Virus record (IMG/VR): IMGVR_UViG_3300025282_000150
Location: 1-30,986 of that record
DNA: 30,986 nt
Source of the DNA: a virus
Reading direction: 5' to 3' (one strand)
A program made the translations under genes and the position numbers. How positions within the stretch are numbered: position 1 is the first letter of the stretch; every line of letters begins with the position of its first letter. The notes beneath the pieces are model-generated. The model was not told where the DNA came from. It saw only the letters and a list, made by a program, of their open reading frames with translations, and did not search any database. Shown here one piece after another: positions 30,566-30,986 of this stretch.

Positions 30566-30986
30566 CCTATGTTGACATTGTGAATGCCTTTTGGCGTTAC
30601 CACAAGCGCAAGCCGGTGAGTGGGGGGGCAATGCAACTGTTTTTCTATCTTTGTAACGTTAACAACTATTACCGGTGGAGTGATTGGTTCCATTTGTCCC
30701 GGGATACCATGTCCTCGGGGTTAGGGCTGTCCCCTTCCACCATTAAGCGTTGCACAAGAGAGTTGCAGTCAAGCGGACTACTAAACGTGCAAAAACAGAG
30801 GGGCAGATTACCCAACAAATACAGTATCAAAAGTGCTTTGCGGTTCCCTGGTGACCACCCAGGTGACCACCCAAGGAGTTTGCGGTTCCCTCCTGACCCC
30901 CCAAGCCGTTTGCGGTTCCCTGGTGACCCCCTATTAAAGATAAGTAGTAGAACAGATAAAAGAGGAGAAGGTGATACCCCTCCCCT
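30562..30986 (+). CDS. O-like replication initiator with internal iterons (3' end outside window)
   Basis: The frame is open to the end of the window (at least 141 codons). The N-terminal region (AMQLFFYLCNVNNYYRWSDWFHLSRDTMSSGLGLSPSTIKRCTRELQ at about 24-70) is a winged helix typical of phage replication initiators of the O or DnaD type. Three direct repeats in the DNA follow and are read as LRFPGD, LRFPPD and LRFPGD. An AT-rich stretch comes next. In lambda the origin lies inside gene O with the same order: DNA-binding domain, iterons, AT-rich region. The remainder of the gene is not visible. Confidence 0.72.
   Translation, partial: MTYVDIVNAFWRYHKRKPVSGGAMQLFFYLCNVNNYYRWSDWFHLSRDTMSSGLGLSPSTIKRCTRELQSSGLLNVQKQRGRLPNKYSIKSALRFPGDHPGDHPRSLRFPPDPPSRLRFPGDPLLKISSRTDKRGEGDTPP
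30837..30932 (+). repeat. iteron cluster, probable replication origin
   Basis: TTTGCGGTTCCCT starts at 30837, 30879 and 30909, each followed by a variable pair and TGACC(A/C)CCC. Start-to-start distances are 42 and 30 bp, about four and three helical turns. Between the first two, GGTGACCACCCA is repeated in tandem (30850-30861 and 30862-30873). The AT-rich stretch 30931-30965 follows and could be the unwinding element. Confidence 0.68.

Noticed and set aside
1-30986. CRISPR array
   Set aside because: The repeats seen are short operator-, arm- or iteron-like; none shows regular repeat-spacer units.

Overview
The window is about 31 kb of a tailed double-stranded DNA phage genome, or a prophage of one. 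Every gene I can support lies on the + strand. The order is lambda-like: terminase, gpW-like joiner, portal, protease-capsid, neck, tail tube, tape measure, tail tip, fibres, lysis, a control region, then recombination and replication genes. The tape measure and tail tube genes suggest a siphovirus with a short tail. Two genes point to a host in the Verrucomicrobia/Planctomycetes/Lentisphaerae group: a prepilin-like protein of the type that is abundant there (24756-25706), and a small protein with a twin-arginine signal (2903-3217). The host assignment is an inference.

Layout. 1-2251: small and large terminase. 2252-3961: six small accessory genes, several with Cys-rich zinc-ribbon motifs, placed inside the packaging/head module. 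3995-7954: gpW-like protein, lambda-type portal, and a fused prohead protease-major capsid gene, followed by a strong intrinsic terminator. 8023-17627: connector, neck, tail tube, chaperone, tape measure and tail-tip genes. 17633-22232: a 1208-aa fibre and two accompanying genes whose base and codon use differ from the neighbours, apparently an acquired module. 22242-24725: a native paralogue of the last acquired gene, two holin-like genes, a nested Rz/Rz1-type spanin pair, an HExxH protein, a calcineurin-like phosphoesterase and two small genes. 24756-25706: the prepilin-like gene. 26072-26595: a gene-free, repeat-rich stretch holding the 3' end of a tRNA/tmRNA-like sequence, most likely an attP. 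26596-27547: small regulators, including ribbon-helix-helix and excisionase-like proteins, with palindromic operators. 27786-30986: recombination and replication genes (annealing-type protein with an SSB-like tip, DnaQ-like exonuclease, PD-(D/E)XK-like nuclease, RuvC-like resolvase, free-standing DnaA domain IV, and an O-like initiator with iterons inside its own coding sequence).

The most striking signal is a promoter family that recurs at five gene starts (3995, 6017, 9909, 16198, 24756). Each has TTGAAA, exactly 16 bp, then an xACxxT-type -10 box. In three of them (9909, 16198, 24756) the start codon lies exactly where transcription should begin, so those mRNAs should be leaderless; in the other two it is 3 bases further on. 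A sixth copy of the -35 motif lies before 17313. One of the leaderless promoters drives the prepilin-like gene, which ties that gene to the phage structural programme instead of to passive host cargo.

No integrase, repressor or canonical endolysin is visible in the window. They may lie outside it or be unrecognised.
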